Source: a marine bacterium B5-7 (GTDB taxonomy: Bacteria > Pseudomonadota > Gammaproteobacteria > Arenicellales > CAJQKF01). From it: a stretch of 64,000 nt of DNA. Below are positions 25,568 through 34,732 of this stretch, piece after piece. The position numbers and the translations under genes were made by a program. The notes under the pieces are model-generated. The model did not search any database. It was not told where the DNA came from and saw only the letters and a program-made list of their open reading frames with translations. Position 1 is the first letter of the stretch; every line of letters starts with the position of its first letter. The stretch spans positions 1 to 64,000 of the forward strand of contig BQJD01000015.1 of the NCBI GenBank assembly GCA_021604525.1, given 5' to 3'.

Positions 25568-26230
25568 CTAGAGCTGGGTCAGGCCGTGTTTTTCAAGAAG
25601 CGAGACCAGCAGCTTTCCGGAATTCAGGCGGTGCCGGCGGTGAATGATATAGGCGGCATCGGCATCGCCGCGTTCGATGGCCTCGATAAGGGCGGCATGA
25701 TCGCGGTTGGATTCCGATGGCGGCGGCCGCAGCCGCAATGTCACCAGGCGGGTGCGGTGCGATTGATCCCAGAAGGTATGCACGATATCGATCAATCGGC
25801 TGTTGCCGGAATACTCGACCAGCAACTTGTGAAACTGTTCATCGGCGCGTGCCCATAAGTCAAGATCCTGCTCTGCCAGGGCGCGATCCATGTCGTTGAC
25901 GGCCTGATGCAGCGCCGCCAGCCGGGATTCATCGAGACCCATCTCGGCGACCCGACGGGCGGCGGTGGATTCAAGTTCCGTCAGCACTTCATAAATCTCA
26001 CGCATGTCCTCGGCCGAGACCGGCAACACCCGCACACCATGGCGTGGACGGACCTCCAGCATACCTTCGCGTGCCAGGCGGATGGTGGCCTCACGAATCG
26101 GTGTTCGGCTCATCTTGAGCATCTCGCCAAGCTCGGTTTCAAGCAGCTGGGTACCGGCGGGAATGCGGTTGTCCAGTATCCGTGCCTTGATTTCACGGTA
26201 GGCGTGTTCAGTACTGCTAAGACGGGCCAT
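25568..26230 (-). CDS. GntR-family regulator, FCD subfamily
   Basis: A 220-residue protein. It has an N-terminal winged helix (MSRTPIREATIRLAREGMLE is the recognition region) and a C-terminal all-helical FCD effector domain containing the metal/ligand residues of the FadR group. FCD regulators commonly sense sugar acids or their lactones. It is last in the SMP-30 / Gfo-Idh-MocA operon and is the obvious regulator of both that operon and the divergent transporter operon. A 14-bp palindrome in the shared promoter (28559-28572) is a candidate site. Confidence 0.9.
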   Translation of the reverse strand: MARLSSTEHAYREIKARILDNRIPAGTQLLETELGEMLKMSRTPIREATIRLAREGMLEVRPRHGVRVLPVSAEDMREIYEVLTELESTAARRVAEMGLDESRLAALHQAVNDMDRALAEQDLDLWARADEQFHKLLVEYSGNSRLIDIVHTFWDQSHRTRLVTLRLRPPPSESNRDHAALIEAIERGDADAAYIIHRRHRLNSGKLLVSLLEKHGLTQL

Positions 26231-26289
26231 GACTGTGCCGTAAGTTTGTTGCTTTCGCAGATACTACCTGAACTTTCATGAGTAAAATC

Positions 26290-27354
26290 TCAATCGCTGG
26301 CCGCATTACGGTGTTTTAGAAAGTCGGCGATATCCACCCAGCAACGGCAGTCCGCCGAGTGATAGATAGCCTCCTCGATGAGTTGATTGACGAGGTAGCT
26401 TGTCGCATCGTTTTCGAGCGGCGTGCCGGTCAGCAGATGATCGACGACATGCTGCTGGGTGGCTTTAACGGAATCACCGCCAAAGCCTGTTGCAGGTGAC
26501 GTAAATTCAAGCCCATGTTCATCGTTGCTGCCGTGTGAACGGAGGAAGATTCGACCGTCGCCGTCGACACGCAGGGTGCCGCCATCGCCCTCAAGCCACA
26601 TCTCGCCCATGGTGAGTCGGCGGTTGTTGGCGGCATGGTCGATCAGCCGGTTGCCGTCGAACAGGCCACGGCTGTTATCAGCAAAACGGAACTGGACCAA
26701 CGCCGCGTCCTCACCGCGAATGGCAGGATTCAGGCGACGAAGATCAGCGCAGACGGCGTCGATCTCACCCATCAGATAGCGGAAAGTATCGACAAAGTGA
26801 ATGCCGGTTTCGTGAATCAAAAACCGCGGCATGGTCTGAAAGTAGGGCTGACGATCAAGATAGGCTCGCTCGCCCTGACCGTCTCCCGGTCGCAGTCTGA
26901 AGGTAATCTGGCGCGGCACGCCGACATCGCCGGCGGCAAGCCCCCGGGCCAGTTCGCGGTACCACGGTTGAAAACGAAAGTTCTCATGCACCACCAGCAA
27001 AATTCCGGCATCGTGAGCACGAGCCGCCATGACGGTCGCCTGATCGAGACCGCCGCAAAACGGTTTCTGGCAGATGGCATGAACGCCACTTGCACAGGCC
27101 AGTTCGATAGCTCCGGCGTGATGTTCCGGCGGTAAGACGATGTCGAGCAGATCGGGCGATGTTTCCGCAAGCATCTCATCGAGATCGTCGAACACGCGGG
27201 GGACCGAGAATTTTATTGCCGTCGAATCGGCCTGCTCGCGGTTAACGTCAGCCAGCGCCACCAGTTCAGCCTGAGGCATGCGGCTCCACGCGTCGTAGTG
27301 AAACTGGGCGAAGTAACCGGCGCCGGCAACGGCCACACGAACCTTGTCAATCAT
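26290..27354 (-). CDS. Gfo/Idh/MocA-family oxidoreductase
   Basis: A 354-residue NAD(P)-dependent dehydrogenase. It has an N-terminal Rossmann motif (VAVAGAGYFAQFHYDAW) and the family's catalytic-lysine motif in an altered form, CQKP rather than EKP, with Lys97 kept. A GIHFVDTFRYL segment at 185-195 follows. Such enzymes oxidise sugars or polyols, often giving a lactone. It overlaps the lactonase gene by four bases (ATGA), which supports sequential action: oxidation, then lactone opening. Its position among transporter, kinase and aldolase genes points to sugar-acid catabolism. Confidence 0.88.
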   Translation of the reverse strand: MIDKVRVAVAGAGYFAQFHYDAWSRMPQAELVALADVNREQADSTAIKFSVPRVFDDLDEMLAETSPDLLDIVLPPEHHAGAIELACASGVHAICQKPFCGGLDQATVMAARAHDAGILLVVHENFRFQPWYRELARGLAAGDVGVPRQITFRLRPGDGQGERAYLDRQPYFQTMPRFLIHETGIHFVDTFRYLMGEIDAVCADLRRLNPAIRGEDAALVQFRFADNSRGLFDGNRLIDHAANNRRLTMGEMWLEGDGGTLRVDGDGRIFLRSHGSNDEHGLEFTSPATGFGGDSVKATQQHVVDHLLTGTPLENDATSYLVNQLIEEAIYHSADCRCWVDIADFLKHRNAASD

Positions 27355-28412
27355 GCAGGAGTTACTCCGGCGGCTTCGGCAGATGTTGATGCGTCGTCGG
27401 CCTGTGCGAATATCGCCTCCCCAAGGGCACCGAGGTCGGCGTTGCAGGAATTCGCCAGCCGACCCTTAACCGGCATATCGACGCGATGGATGGCGTCATC
27501 CAGCAGGCAACCGAGATACGCTGTTTTACCATCAGGTCCGGCGAAGGCCAGGCTCGAGATATTGGCCAGACGGCGACCGGCTGCGTGATCGAGATGCGGC
27601 CGCCCCACTGCGTTATCGCGGTAGGCACGCTCGACCCATTCGAGATGATCCGGATCGACATCTTCCAGCACCGTCTCGACGCGGCCATTAGTATCGACTC
27701 GCAGCAGCCGATTGCTGATGATGCTGGTAATCCATAACGCACCGGATTGATCCATGGCGAGCCCATCAGGGAAATCGCCGGAGCCGAAACGGGCGACTGT
27801 GCGGCGGCTACCGAGACCACCGTTAGCATCTATGCTAAAGGCCGACAGTCGCCGCGCGAAGGTCTCGTTGACGAAAAGTGTCGAGCCGTCTTCAGCCAGC
27901 AGGCATTCATTGGTATAGCCGAGATCATCGGCCACGATGCGCGCGCCATCTTCATCCATCAGCACGATGAAGCCGTCGCTGACATCCGCCCGGTAGGCCA
28001 GTGCACGTGGGCAACGGCGGGTACTGACTGTGATCCATAATCGCCCACGGTTATCGACAGTCACGAAGTTGGCTGGTGGCAGCGGTTCACCGTCCACTGC
28101 ATCCAGAACCGTTTCAACCGAGCCATCGACGAACAAACGCAATATCGCGCCGCGAGTTTCACCAAGGTGGGCGATGAGGAAGGAGCCACCGGCTTCAAGT
28201 GCAATGCCGTTAGGTCGCAGTGATTCATCACCCAACGGATGACCTGCCTTCGCCAACAGGTGGCGAACGCTGCCGTCGGGGTGGATGATTGAGATGCCGC
28301 CGTTACCGCTCCAGTCCGGAACGAATACGCAGCCCGAACTGTGGGTGAGTACGCATTCAGGCCGATTGAGACCACTACCGATGCGGGTAAGACTGTCGAG
28401 ATCAATCTGCAT
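27351..28412 (-). CDS. SMP-30/gluconolactonase-family protein
   Basis: A 353-residue six-bladed beta-propeller. Metal-ligand candidates are Glu19 (LNRPECVLTH), the Asn in DDLGYTNECLLAEDG and the Asp in FPDGLAMDQSGALWIT. The family hydrolyses aldonolactones. It heads the operon, overlapping the Gfo/Idh/MocA gene. The length is slightly above the typical 300, mainly through a C-terminal tail rich in Ala and Asp. It is divergent from the TctC gene across a 316-bp control region. Confidence 0.85.
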   Translation of the reverse strand: MQIDLDSLTRIGSGLNRPECVLTHSSGCVFVPDWSGNGGISIIHPDGSVRHLLAKAGHPLGDESLRPNGIALEAGGSFLIAHLGETRGAILRLFVDGSVETVLDAVDGEPLPPANFVTVDNRGRLWITVSTRRCPRALAYRADVSDGFIVLMDEDGARIVADDLGYTNECLLAEDGSTLFVNETFARRLSAFSIDANGGLGSRRTVARFGSGDFPDGLAMDQSGALWITSIISNRLLRVDTNGRVETVLEDVDPDHLEWVERAYRDNAVGRPHLDHAAGRRLANISSLAFAGPDGKTAYLGCLLDDAIHRVDMPVKGRLANSCNADLGALGEAIFAQADDASTSAEAAGVTPA

Positions 28413-28728
28413 GGCGAATCAAATAACTTCCGGGCGATTCAATCACACTACATTCTCCGCACAAAATTTCACGCATTCCCATATTCACATTACTTCAAAC
28501 AATGTCTTGCTAAAAAGCATCTGGCAATCATAGGTCGGAATAATGGATTTGACAATGTATACGTAAACGTATCTATAATTCACCCACGTCGCCAGGTGAT
28601 TAACGAAACAGATTTCGCGACCTGATGGAGCAAAACGTCAACGCTCGATGAGTTTCAAGCGGGATGCCTGCGACGAATAAATCAACATGATTACAACACG
28701 TTAAATATGATCTGAACAGGAGAACAGC
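28413..28728. other. Divergent control region of the sugar-acid locus
   Basis: 316 bp without a gene between the lactonase and TctC starts. It is AT-rich and contains a strong plus-strand promoter with an internal palindrome (28549-28579) and, near its end, the AGGAG ribosome site of tctC. I see no second clear promoter for the minus-strand operon. Confidence 0.6.
28549..28579 (+). promoter_or_regulatory. Promoter with internal operator for the TctCBA operon
   Basis: A consensus -35 TTGACA (28549-28554) and a consensus -10 TATAAT (28574-28579) are 19 bp apart; TCTATA at 28572 would give the ideal 17. Between them lies the perfect palindrome ATACGT-AA-ACGTAT (28559-28572). This is a likely FCD-type GntR site, placed to block RNA polymerase. 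Confidence 0.65.
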
Positions 28729-29742
28729 ATGAAACGATTGATCACCCTGGCGAGCGTGGGACTATGGTCCCTGGGGCTCGTAACCCTTGCCGGCACGGCG
28801 GCAGCCGATTATCCAGAACGCGATATTACCAACGTGGTGGTATGGTCGGCGGGCGGCGGAACCGATGTCAGCAACCGCATAATCTCGGCGGAGATGGAAC
28901 AGTTCCTGCCGGTGCGCATCAATGTCACCAACAAGCCGGGCGGGGTTGCCGGCTCCATCGGCATGAGTTACGTGCATGGTCGTCCGGCTGACGGCTACAC
29001 CATCGTCGGCCTGTCGGAGTCGTGTGTCACGGCTGGCGTGCAGGGCGGCTGGGATCAGAAAATGGACGTCTGGTATCCGTTCATCGTCGGTGGTTCACCG
29101 GATCTCATTTCGGTCACTGCCGATGCGCCGTATCAAAATCTGAAAGAACTGGTTGAAGCCGCACGCAGCAATCCCGGCAGCATCAAGGCCGCCGCCAGCG
29201 GCGCCGGCTCGATCCACCACCTGAATTTGCTGGCGTTGATGAAAGGCACCGGCGCACAAATGAGCTTCATTCCCTACGCCGGTTCGGCACCTGCACAGAA
29301 CGCCGCCATGACCGGCGAGGTCAGTGTAGTGGTCACCTCGCTGGCGGAACAGCAACAGTTGCTGAAAGGCGGCAAATTGCGAGCCTTGGGCATGCTGGTG
29401 CCGGATGCCTTTACGGTCGATGGCGTCGGCGATATCCCATCAGCCTTCACCGCCTACCCTGAGTTGTCCGAGCATCTACCTATCAGCCAGGCGATTGGCA
29501 TGGCAGTGCGCAACGATGTGCCTGATGAGGTCAAAACCGTACTCTCGGATGCTTTCACCAAGGCGCTGGCCACCGATAAGGTCAAGCAGTGGGCGGCTGA
29601 TAACTACTACGTGCTGTCGGGCAAAACCGGCGATGCCGCAAGCGAGGAATTCGCACGGCTTGAAAGCCTGTTTGCCTGGACCCTGCATGATCTCGGAGCG
29701 GCCAAGCTCGATCCATCCACCCTCGGTATTGCCAAACCGTAG
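28729..29742 (+). CDS. tctC: Tripartite tricarboxylate transporter substrate-binding protein (TctC/Bug family)
   Basis: A 337-residue periplasmic protein with a signal peptide ending GTAAA before DYPERDI. Bug-family features are VVVWSAGGGTDVSNR, the ligand loop NVTNKPGGVAGSIGMSYV, and the later AASGAGSIHHLN. It captures a carboxylate and passes it to TctAB. An AGGAG ribosome site sets the start. It is first in the catabolic operon, directly behind a promoter with an internal operator, so it is probably induced by the substrate. Symbol denotes family. Confidence 0.9.
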   Translation: MKRLITLASVGLWSLGLVTLAGTAAADYPERDITNVVVWSAGGGTDVSNRIISAEMEQFLPVRINVTNKPGGVAGSIGMSYVHGRPADGYTIVGLSESCVTAGVQGGWDQKMDVWYPFIVGGSPDLISVTADAPYQNLKELVEAARSNPGSIKAAASGAGSIHHLNLLALMKGTGAQMSFIPYAGSAPAQNAAMTGEVSVVVTSLAEQQQLLKGGKLRALGMLVPDAFTVDGVGDIPSAFTAYPELSEHLPISQAIGMAVRNDVPDEVKTVLSDAFTKALATDKVKQWAADNYYVLSGKTGDAASEEFARLESLFAWTLHDLGAAKLDPSTLGIAKP

Positions 29743-29753
29743 ATTAAGTACAA

Positions 29754-29791
29754 GGTAACGACAACCGCAACCGCTGAAGGTTGTCGTTACC
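29754..29791 (+). promoter_or_regulatory. Strong intercistronic hairpin between tctC and tctB
   Basis: GGTAACGACAACC (29754-29766) and GGTTGTCGTTACC (29779-29791) form a perfect 13-bp stem around a 12-base loop, just past the tctC stop. No T-run follows. It probably protects the 3' end of the tctC message and raises binding protein over permease, as with the hairpin after dctP. Confidence 0.75.
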
Positions 29792-29811
29792 ACTACGGGG
29801 AAAAATGATTC

Positions 29812-30582
29812 ATGGACAAGCAAACAGATCAGATTAAGGGCCTACGCAGAAAAGACTTCTGGACTGCACTGGTACTGATCGGGTTATCGCTTGCAATGTT
29901 GATGGAGGTATCTGGATACCCCATAACCGACAGCTACGGCGGCGTGCAGAATGTCTGGTATGTCTCACCGGCGCTTTTCCCGTTACTGGTGTCGCTGGCC
30001 TTGCTGTTGTTGTCATTGGTGTTGCTAACCAAATCGATTATCAGCGGCGGTGCCAGGGAGGCCTTGCGGCGTCTCGGTTCGGCAAACAAATCAAACTTAT
30101 CGGTTGAGGCGAGCCAAGCGGAATCTCGGACGCGGGTGCGTTTCTGGACGATACTCACGGTACTTGTTTGTTACGTCTACGGACTGGTGCCGGCAATGGA
30201 TTTTATTGTTGCCTCGGTGCTGTTCCTGAATGTATTCATCGGCAATTTCTATCTCGAAATTGACCGGCCGTTGAATTTGCCAATACTGATCCTGGTGGCT
30301 ATGGCGGTCGTGGGGCTGGCACAAACCCTTGGCTGGTTGCCGGATCAAGGCGACCTGTTCGACTGGCTTGGCCTTGTCATGATCCTGGTGATAGCGGGTT
30401 ATTTTTTCTCGCGCAGTGGGGAGCGTTTCAAGGTGGCGCGGGTTTTCACGGTCAGCCTCATCACGGTATTACTGGTCGCGCCGCTGTTTCGATTTGTGTT
30501 GCTGGTACCGTTGCCCCATGAAGGGCTGGTTATCGGCTGGATGGACTCGGTTCGTTACCTGCTACGCAGCATCATTGGATAG
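29812..30582 (+). CDS. tctB: Tripartite tricarboxylate transporter small membrane subunit (TctB-like)
   Basis: A 256-residue membrane protein in the TctB position, with five to seven hydrophobic segments. It is longer than typical TctB proteins of about 150-180 residues: after the usual four helices it has an extra hydrophobic tail (residues about 190-256). It is expected to support TctA in carboxylate import. The context between tctC and tctA fixes the call more firmly than sequence alone. An open frame without stops rules out a frameshifted fusion. Confidence 0.8.
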   Translation: MDKQTDQIKGLRRKDFWTALVLIGLSLAMLMEVSGYPITDSYGGVQNVWYVSPALFPLLVSLALLLLSLVLLTKSIISGGAREALRRLGSANKSNLSVEASQAESRTRVRFWTILTVLVCYVYGLVPAMDFIVASVLFLNVFIGNFYLEIDRPLNLPILILVAMAVVGLAQTLGWLPDQGDLFDWLGLVMILVIAGYFFSRSGERFKVARVFTVSLITVLLVAPLFRFVLLVPLPHEGLVIGWMDSVRYLLRSIIG

Positions 30583-30596
30583 CAAGTATCACCGAT

Positions 30597-32138
30597 ATGG
30601 AACTGGCATCCCGATTCGCAGATTTTTTCGTCATATTGGTCACCCTGCTGTCCGATCCGGCTAACTGGGTTGTGCTCATGGGTGCCAGCATTCTTGGCAT
30701 CGTATTTGGTGCACTGCCGGGACTGACGGCAACCCTCGGGGTTGCCCTGCTGACCACCCTGACCTACGGCATGCCGCTCGATACGGCATTGATTGCCCTG
30801 CTGGGATTGTATGTCGGGGCAATTTACGGCGGCAGTTTTCCGTCCATTCTCATCAATATCCCTGGAACCGCCGCGTCGGCGGCAACAGCGATGGATGGTT
30901 ATCCCATGGCGCAGCGCGGCGAGGGTGCACGTGCCCTTGGTCTGTCTACCACGGCGTCGTTCCTCGGCACCGTGATCGGCATGTTGTGCCTGGTGGCAAT
31001 CGCACCGATCATCGCCAACTTCGCGTTGAAATTCACTTCATACGAATTCTTTTTACTGGCGCTGTTTGGCATCGTCATCAGCGGTACCCTGACGAGTACA
31101 GACCTGGTTTACAAGGGCTGGATCAGCGGTCTGCTTGGCCTGGCGCTGGCCTGTATCGGTCGCGACCGGCTGCAATTTTTTCCGCGCTTCACCTTCGACT
31201 TGTCTGTGCTTGAAAGTGGCATCGAGGTGGTGCCGGTTCTCATTGGCGCATTCGGCATTCCGCAGATAATTCGGGTCTTGAGTGATGGCGAGGTTCTGGC
31301 GCGACCCAAAAATTTCGGCCGGATACTGCCCGAACTAAAGACCATCAGCGCCAATTTCAAACATATTGTGCGGTCCGCCATGATCGGCGTCGGCATTGGT
31401 TCGGTGCCTGGTGTGGGTGAGGATATTGCCGGCTGGGTGTCCTACGGCGCGGCGCGAAACACATCGAAGCATCCGGAGCGTTTCGGCCGCGGTGAGCCGG
31501 CCGGGTTGGTCAGCTCCGAGACGGCCAACAATTCGTGCATCGGTGGTGCACTGATTCCACTTCTGACCCTCGGTATTCCAGGCAGTCCGCCGGCTGCAAT
31601 GCTGCTTGGCGCACTGATGTTGCATGGCGTCAATCCTGGTCCGATGATCGGCTTCGAACGTCCGGGTTTCCTGCTCGAAGTCACCGCGATTTTATTGCTG
31701 GCATCATTCGCCATGTGGATTAACGGCATGCTGCTGGCGCGTCAGGTGGTACGGCTACTGGCGGTTCCGGCGTCGATATTCCTGCCTATCGTCGCACTGA
31801 TGTGCGTGTTGGGTTCCTACGCCCTCGGTCTCAATATGGTCAATTTGTATCTGATGGTACCGATGGGAATCGTCGCCTACCTGCTGGTACGCATGGAGTA
31901 TCCCATCGCACCACTGGTTATCGGGGTGATTCTCGGGCCCATGGCGGACGAGAATCTGCGTCGTGCGCTAATGGTTTCCGATGGCTCGCTGGTACCGTTC
32001 TTTACGCGCCCCGTGGCGCTGATCCTGGTGACAGTAATTGTCCTGACCTTATTGTCACAGGTGCCGTTTGTGCGACGTCTGACAGGACGATTGATCGGCG
32101 TGATCGGCCATGTGTTCAAGCGGGGTACGGGATCTTGA
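30597..32138 (+). CDS. tctA: Tripartite tricarboxylate transporter large permease (TctA)
   Basis: A 513-residue inner-membrane protein of the TctA family with about 12 hydrophobic segments. Diagnostic stretches are GIVFGALPGLTATLGVALL, YGGSFPSILINIPGTAASAA, and the second-half repeat SVPGVGEDIAGWVSYG with LGIPGSPPAAMLLGAL. It is the cation-coupled channel of the system. It closes the transporter part of the operon; the isopropylmalate-dehydrogenase-like gene follows after 114 bp, which contains a small GTGATT/AATCAC hairpin. Confidence 0.94.
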   Translation: MELASRFADFFVILVTLLSDPANWVVLMGASILGIVFGALPGLTATLGVALLTTLTYGMPLDTALIALLGLYVGAIYGGSFPSILINIPGTAASAATAMDGYPMAQRGEGARALGLSTTASFLGTVIGMLCLVAIAPIIANFALKFTSYEFFLLALFGIVISGTLTSTDLVYKGWISGLLGLALACIGRDRLQFFPRFTFDLSVLESGIEVVPVLIGAFGIPQIIRVLSDGEVLARPKNFGRILPELKTISANFKHIVRSAMIGVGIGSVPGVGEDIAGWVSYGAARNTSKHPERFGRGEPAGLVSSETANNSCIGGALIPLLTLGIPGSPPAAMLLGALMLHGVNPGPMIGFERPGFLLEVTAILLLASFAMWINGMLLARQVVRLLAVPASIFLPIVALMCVLGSYALGLNMVNLYLMVPMGIVAYLLVRMEYPIAPLVIGVILGPMADENLRRALMVSDGSLVPFFTRPVALILVTVIVLTLLSQVPFVRRLTGRLIGVIGHVFKRGTGS

Positions 32139-32252
32139 TTCAGATCGGTACGATCCAAATGACGCGGCCACTAATGTGATTCGTAAATCACGCGGACGAA
32201 TTACAATGTCACCTTCTAACAATTTCCCGTTTGTTAATGGATTTGTCTTTCA

Positions 32253-33356
32253 ATGAGCAATAAAAAACAGCGTGTCGCGGTGATTCGTGGCGACGGTATC
32301 GGTGTTGATGTCACCGATGCAGCCCTGGCGGTTGTCGATGCTGCGCTGGTACGTATCGGCGGTGATCGTCTCGATTACGACTATCTCGAAACCGGCGCCG
32401 GTTATTATCGCGATCACGGTGTCGATGTCGCGCCAGGCGCGGAAGCAGCTATGGATGACGCTGATGCCATATTTCTCGGTGCCATCGGCCTACCGGGCGT
32501 CCGTTACCCGGACGGCACCGAGATCTCGCCACATCTGCGCATACGCAATCGTCTTGGACTTTATGCCGGGGTTCGTCCGGTCAAGGCTTATCCCAACTCG
32601 CCAAGGCGATTGGCTGATCCGCGTGCTGCCGATATCGACATGATTATCCTGCGTGAATCGACCGAGGGTCTTTTTTATTCGGCCTCAGTGCTCGAGCAGC
32701 GTGATATCTGCACCGATGATGAAGTCCGGGATGTGTTGCGGATCACCCGGCCGACTACCGAAAAACTCCACGACTTCGCTTTTAATCTGGCGCGTCGCCG
32801 TAAACAGCGTGGCGGGCGCGGTCATGTGACCTGTGTCGACAAGGCCAATGTGTTTCGTTCCATGGCATTTTTTCGCAAGATCTTCGACGAACGGGCCGTG
32901 GCCTTTGGCGATATCGAACGCGGCTACAATTATGTCGATGCCCAGGCGCTTGATATGGTGCGGCGGCCGTGGGAATTCGATGTACTGGTTATGGAGAATA
33001 TGTTCGGCGATATCCTGTCCGACCTCGCCGGTGGACTGGTGGGCGGTATGGGGATGGCGGCCTGCGCCGAGATCGGTGATCATCACGGCCTGTTTCAACC
33101 GGCCCATGGCAGCGCACCGGATATTGCCGGCGAAGATCGAGCCAACCCGCTGGCTGCGATTCTTTCCGGCGTGTTGATGCTGGATTACCTGGCTGAGCGT
33201 AGCGGTGAAGCCGTCTTCGCAGATGCCGCGAAGCTGATCGATTCGTCAGTGAACGCGGGCTTTTCGGCGGGTCGTTTGCGGCCCATTGAATTCGGTGGTG
33301 ACCAGGGCACCAGGACCCTGACCCGGGAATTGGTCGATATTGTTCAAAGTAAATAA
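32253..33356 (+). CDS. Isocitrate/isopropylmalate dehydrogenase-family enzyme
   Basis: A 367-residue metal- and NAD(P)-dependent hydroxyacid dehydrogenase. It shows [13 protein letters not shown], the substrate loop [13 protein letters not shown], and the nucleotide-site region [15 protein letters not shown]. The ESTEGLF loop differs from LeuB and Icd and resembles the uncharacterised and tartrate-dehydrogenase-like branches. It probably oxidises, perhaps with decarboxylation, a hydroxyacid in the pathway served by the surrounding transporter, kinase and aldolase. The usual tetronate dehydrogenase LtnD belongs to another family, so this enzyme may define a variant route. Confidence 0.85.
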   Translation: MSNKKQRVAVIRGDGIGVDVTDAALAVVDAALVRIGGDRLDYDYLETGAGYYRDHGVDVAPGAEAAMDDADAIFLGAIGLPGVRYPDGTEISPHLRIRNRLGLYAGVRPVKAYPNSPRRLADPRAADIDMIILRESTEGLFYSASVLEQRDICTDDEVRDVLRITRPTTEKLHDFAFNLARRRKQRGGRGHVTCVDKANVFRSMAFFRKIFDERAVAFGDIERGYNYVDAQALDMVRRPWEFDVLVMENMFGDILSDLAGGLVGGMGMAACAEIGDHHGLFQPAHGSAPDIAGEDRANPLAAILSGVLMLDYLAERSGEAVFADAAKLIDSSVNAGFSAGRLRPIEFGGDQGTRTLTRELVDIVQSK

Positions 33357-33403
33357 ACAGGCATGACCAGGCGGCCAGATGCTGATTTCATGAGTAGCCA
33401 TAA

Positions 33404-34732
33404 ATGAGCGTGCTGCTTGGTGCCATTGCCGACGACTTTACCGGTGCAAGTGATCTCGCCAGCACCCTGGTCAAGGGGGGTATGCGCACGGTTCAGGTGA
33501 TCGGCGTGCCCGCCGATGATAACGATATGGGCAATGTGATGAATAATGCGGAGGCGGTTGTGGTGGCGCTGAAAACCCGCAGCACGCCGGTCGTCGACGC
33601 GGTACGTGAATCCCTCGCTGCGCTCAACTGGCTCAAAGGGCTTGGCACGGAGAAATTTTTCTTCAAATATTGTTCGACCTTTGATTCCACCAGCGACGGT
33701 AATATCGGCCCGGTCGCCGATGCCTTGCTCGATGCCCTCGATGACGACCTTGCCTTGATCTGTCCGGCCTTCCCCGCCAATAAACGCAGCATTTATCAAG
33801 GCTACCTGTTTGTGGGCGATCAGTTACTGGAAGAATCATCGATGCGTAACCATCCGTTGACTCCCATGCGTGATTCGAATCTCATCCGCCTGATGCAGGC
33901 ACAGTCGCAGCGCCCGGTGGCTCTAGTGCCTTACGGCGTGGTCAGGCAGGGTGTTGATGCAGTAAAAACAGCCTTTGGGGACCTCAAGGGACGATCCGGA
34001 TATGCTGTGGTCGACGCTATTGACGATGCTGATTTGTCGGTTATCGGGCGAGCCGCGGCGGATCACCGACTGATAACCGGCGGCTCCGGCGTGGCCATCG
34101 GCGTTGCCGAAAATTTCCGCAATAGCGGCCGACTGACGGGAACCGTGACGGATTTTCACAGCCTGCCCCATGGTCGTTCGCTGGTACTTGCCGGCAGTTG
34201 TTCCGAAACGACCCGTGGCCAGATCGCCCACAGCATGCAGCACTGGCCGGCGTATCGCATCGACACCGGATCATTACTCCTGGATACTGCCGATACGACC
34301 ACGGCGATCGAGGTTGCGGTCGAGATGGCGCTGCAACAATTCGATGCAGCACCGCCTGAAACCCCATTCCTGATATACAGTTCAGCGGATCCGGTGGAGG
34401 TCGAACGTATCCAGCTTGCCCTTGGCCGCGATGCCGCTGGCGTGTTGGTGGAATCTATCCTCGCCGGCATTGCCCGTGAGGTGCTTGATCGAGGTGTTAA
34501 TCGGCTGGTGGTCGCCGGTGGCGAAACCTCTGGCGCGGTGGTCTCGGCGCTTGGTATCAAAGCCCTTGAGATCGGCGCGGAGATCGATCCGGGCGTACCC
34601 TGGACCCGGGCCACTATACGCAGCCGAAAGCTGGGGCAAGTCGATATCGCCCTGGCACTGAAGTCCGGCAATTTCGGCCAGGTCGATTTCTTCGAACGTG
34701 CCTTTGATCAACTCGCCGGGTACTTGGGATGA
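33404..34732 (+). CDS. otnK: Four-carbon acid sugar kinase-like protein (DUF1537)
   Basis: A 442-residue kinase of the DUF1537 family. Conserved features are GAIADDFTGASDLASTLVKG with acidic residues at 10-11, a C-terminal nucleotide-binding glycine loop (VAGGETSGAVVSALG), and PFLIYSSADP. Characterised members phosphorylate 3-oxo-tetronate, threonate, erythronate or 3-oxo-isoapionate. Its stop overlaps the class II aldolase start by four bases, so kinase and aldolase are translationally coupled. The pairing favours 3-oxo-tetronate 4-kinase, but the substrate is not proven. Confidence 0.85.
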   Translation: MSVLLGAIADDFTGASDLASTLVKGGMRTVQVIGVPADDNDMGNVMNNAEAVVVALKTRSTPVVDAVRESLAALNWLKGLGTEKFFFKYCSTFDSTSDGNIGPVADALLDALDDDLALICPAFPANKRSIYQGYLFVGDQLLEESSMRNHPLTPMRDSNLIRLMQAQSQRPVALVPYGVVRQGVDAVKTAFGDLKGRSGYAVVDAIDDADLSVIGRAAADHRLITGGSGVAIGVAENFRNSGRLTGTVTDFHSLPHGRSLVLAGSCSETTRGQIAHSMQHWPAYRIDTGSLLLDTADTTTAIEVAVEMALQQFDAAPPETPFLIYSSADPVEVERIQLALGRDAAGVLVESILAGIAREVLDRGVNRLVVAGGETSGAVVSALGIKALEIGAEIDPGVPWTRATIRSRKLGQVDIALALKSGNFGQVDFFERAFDQLAGYLG

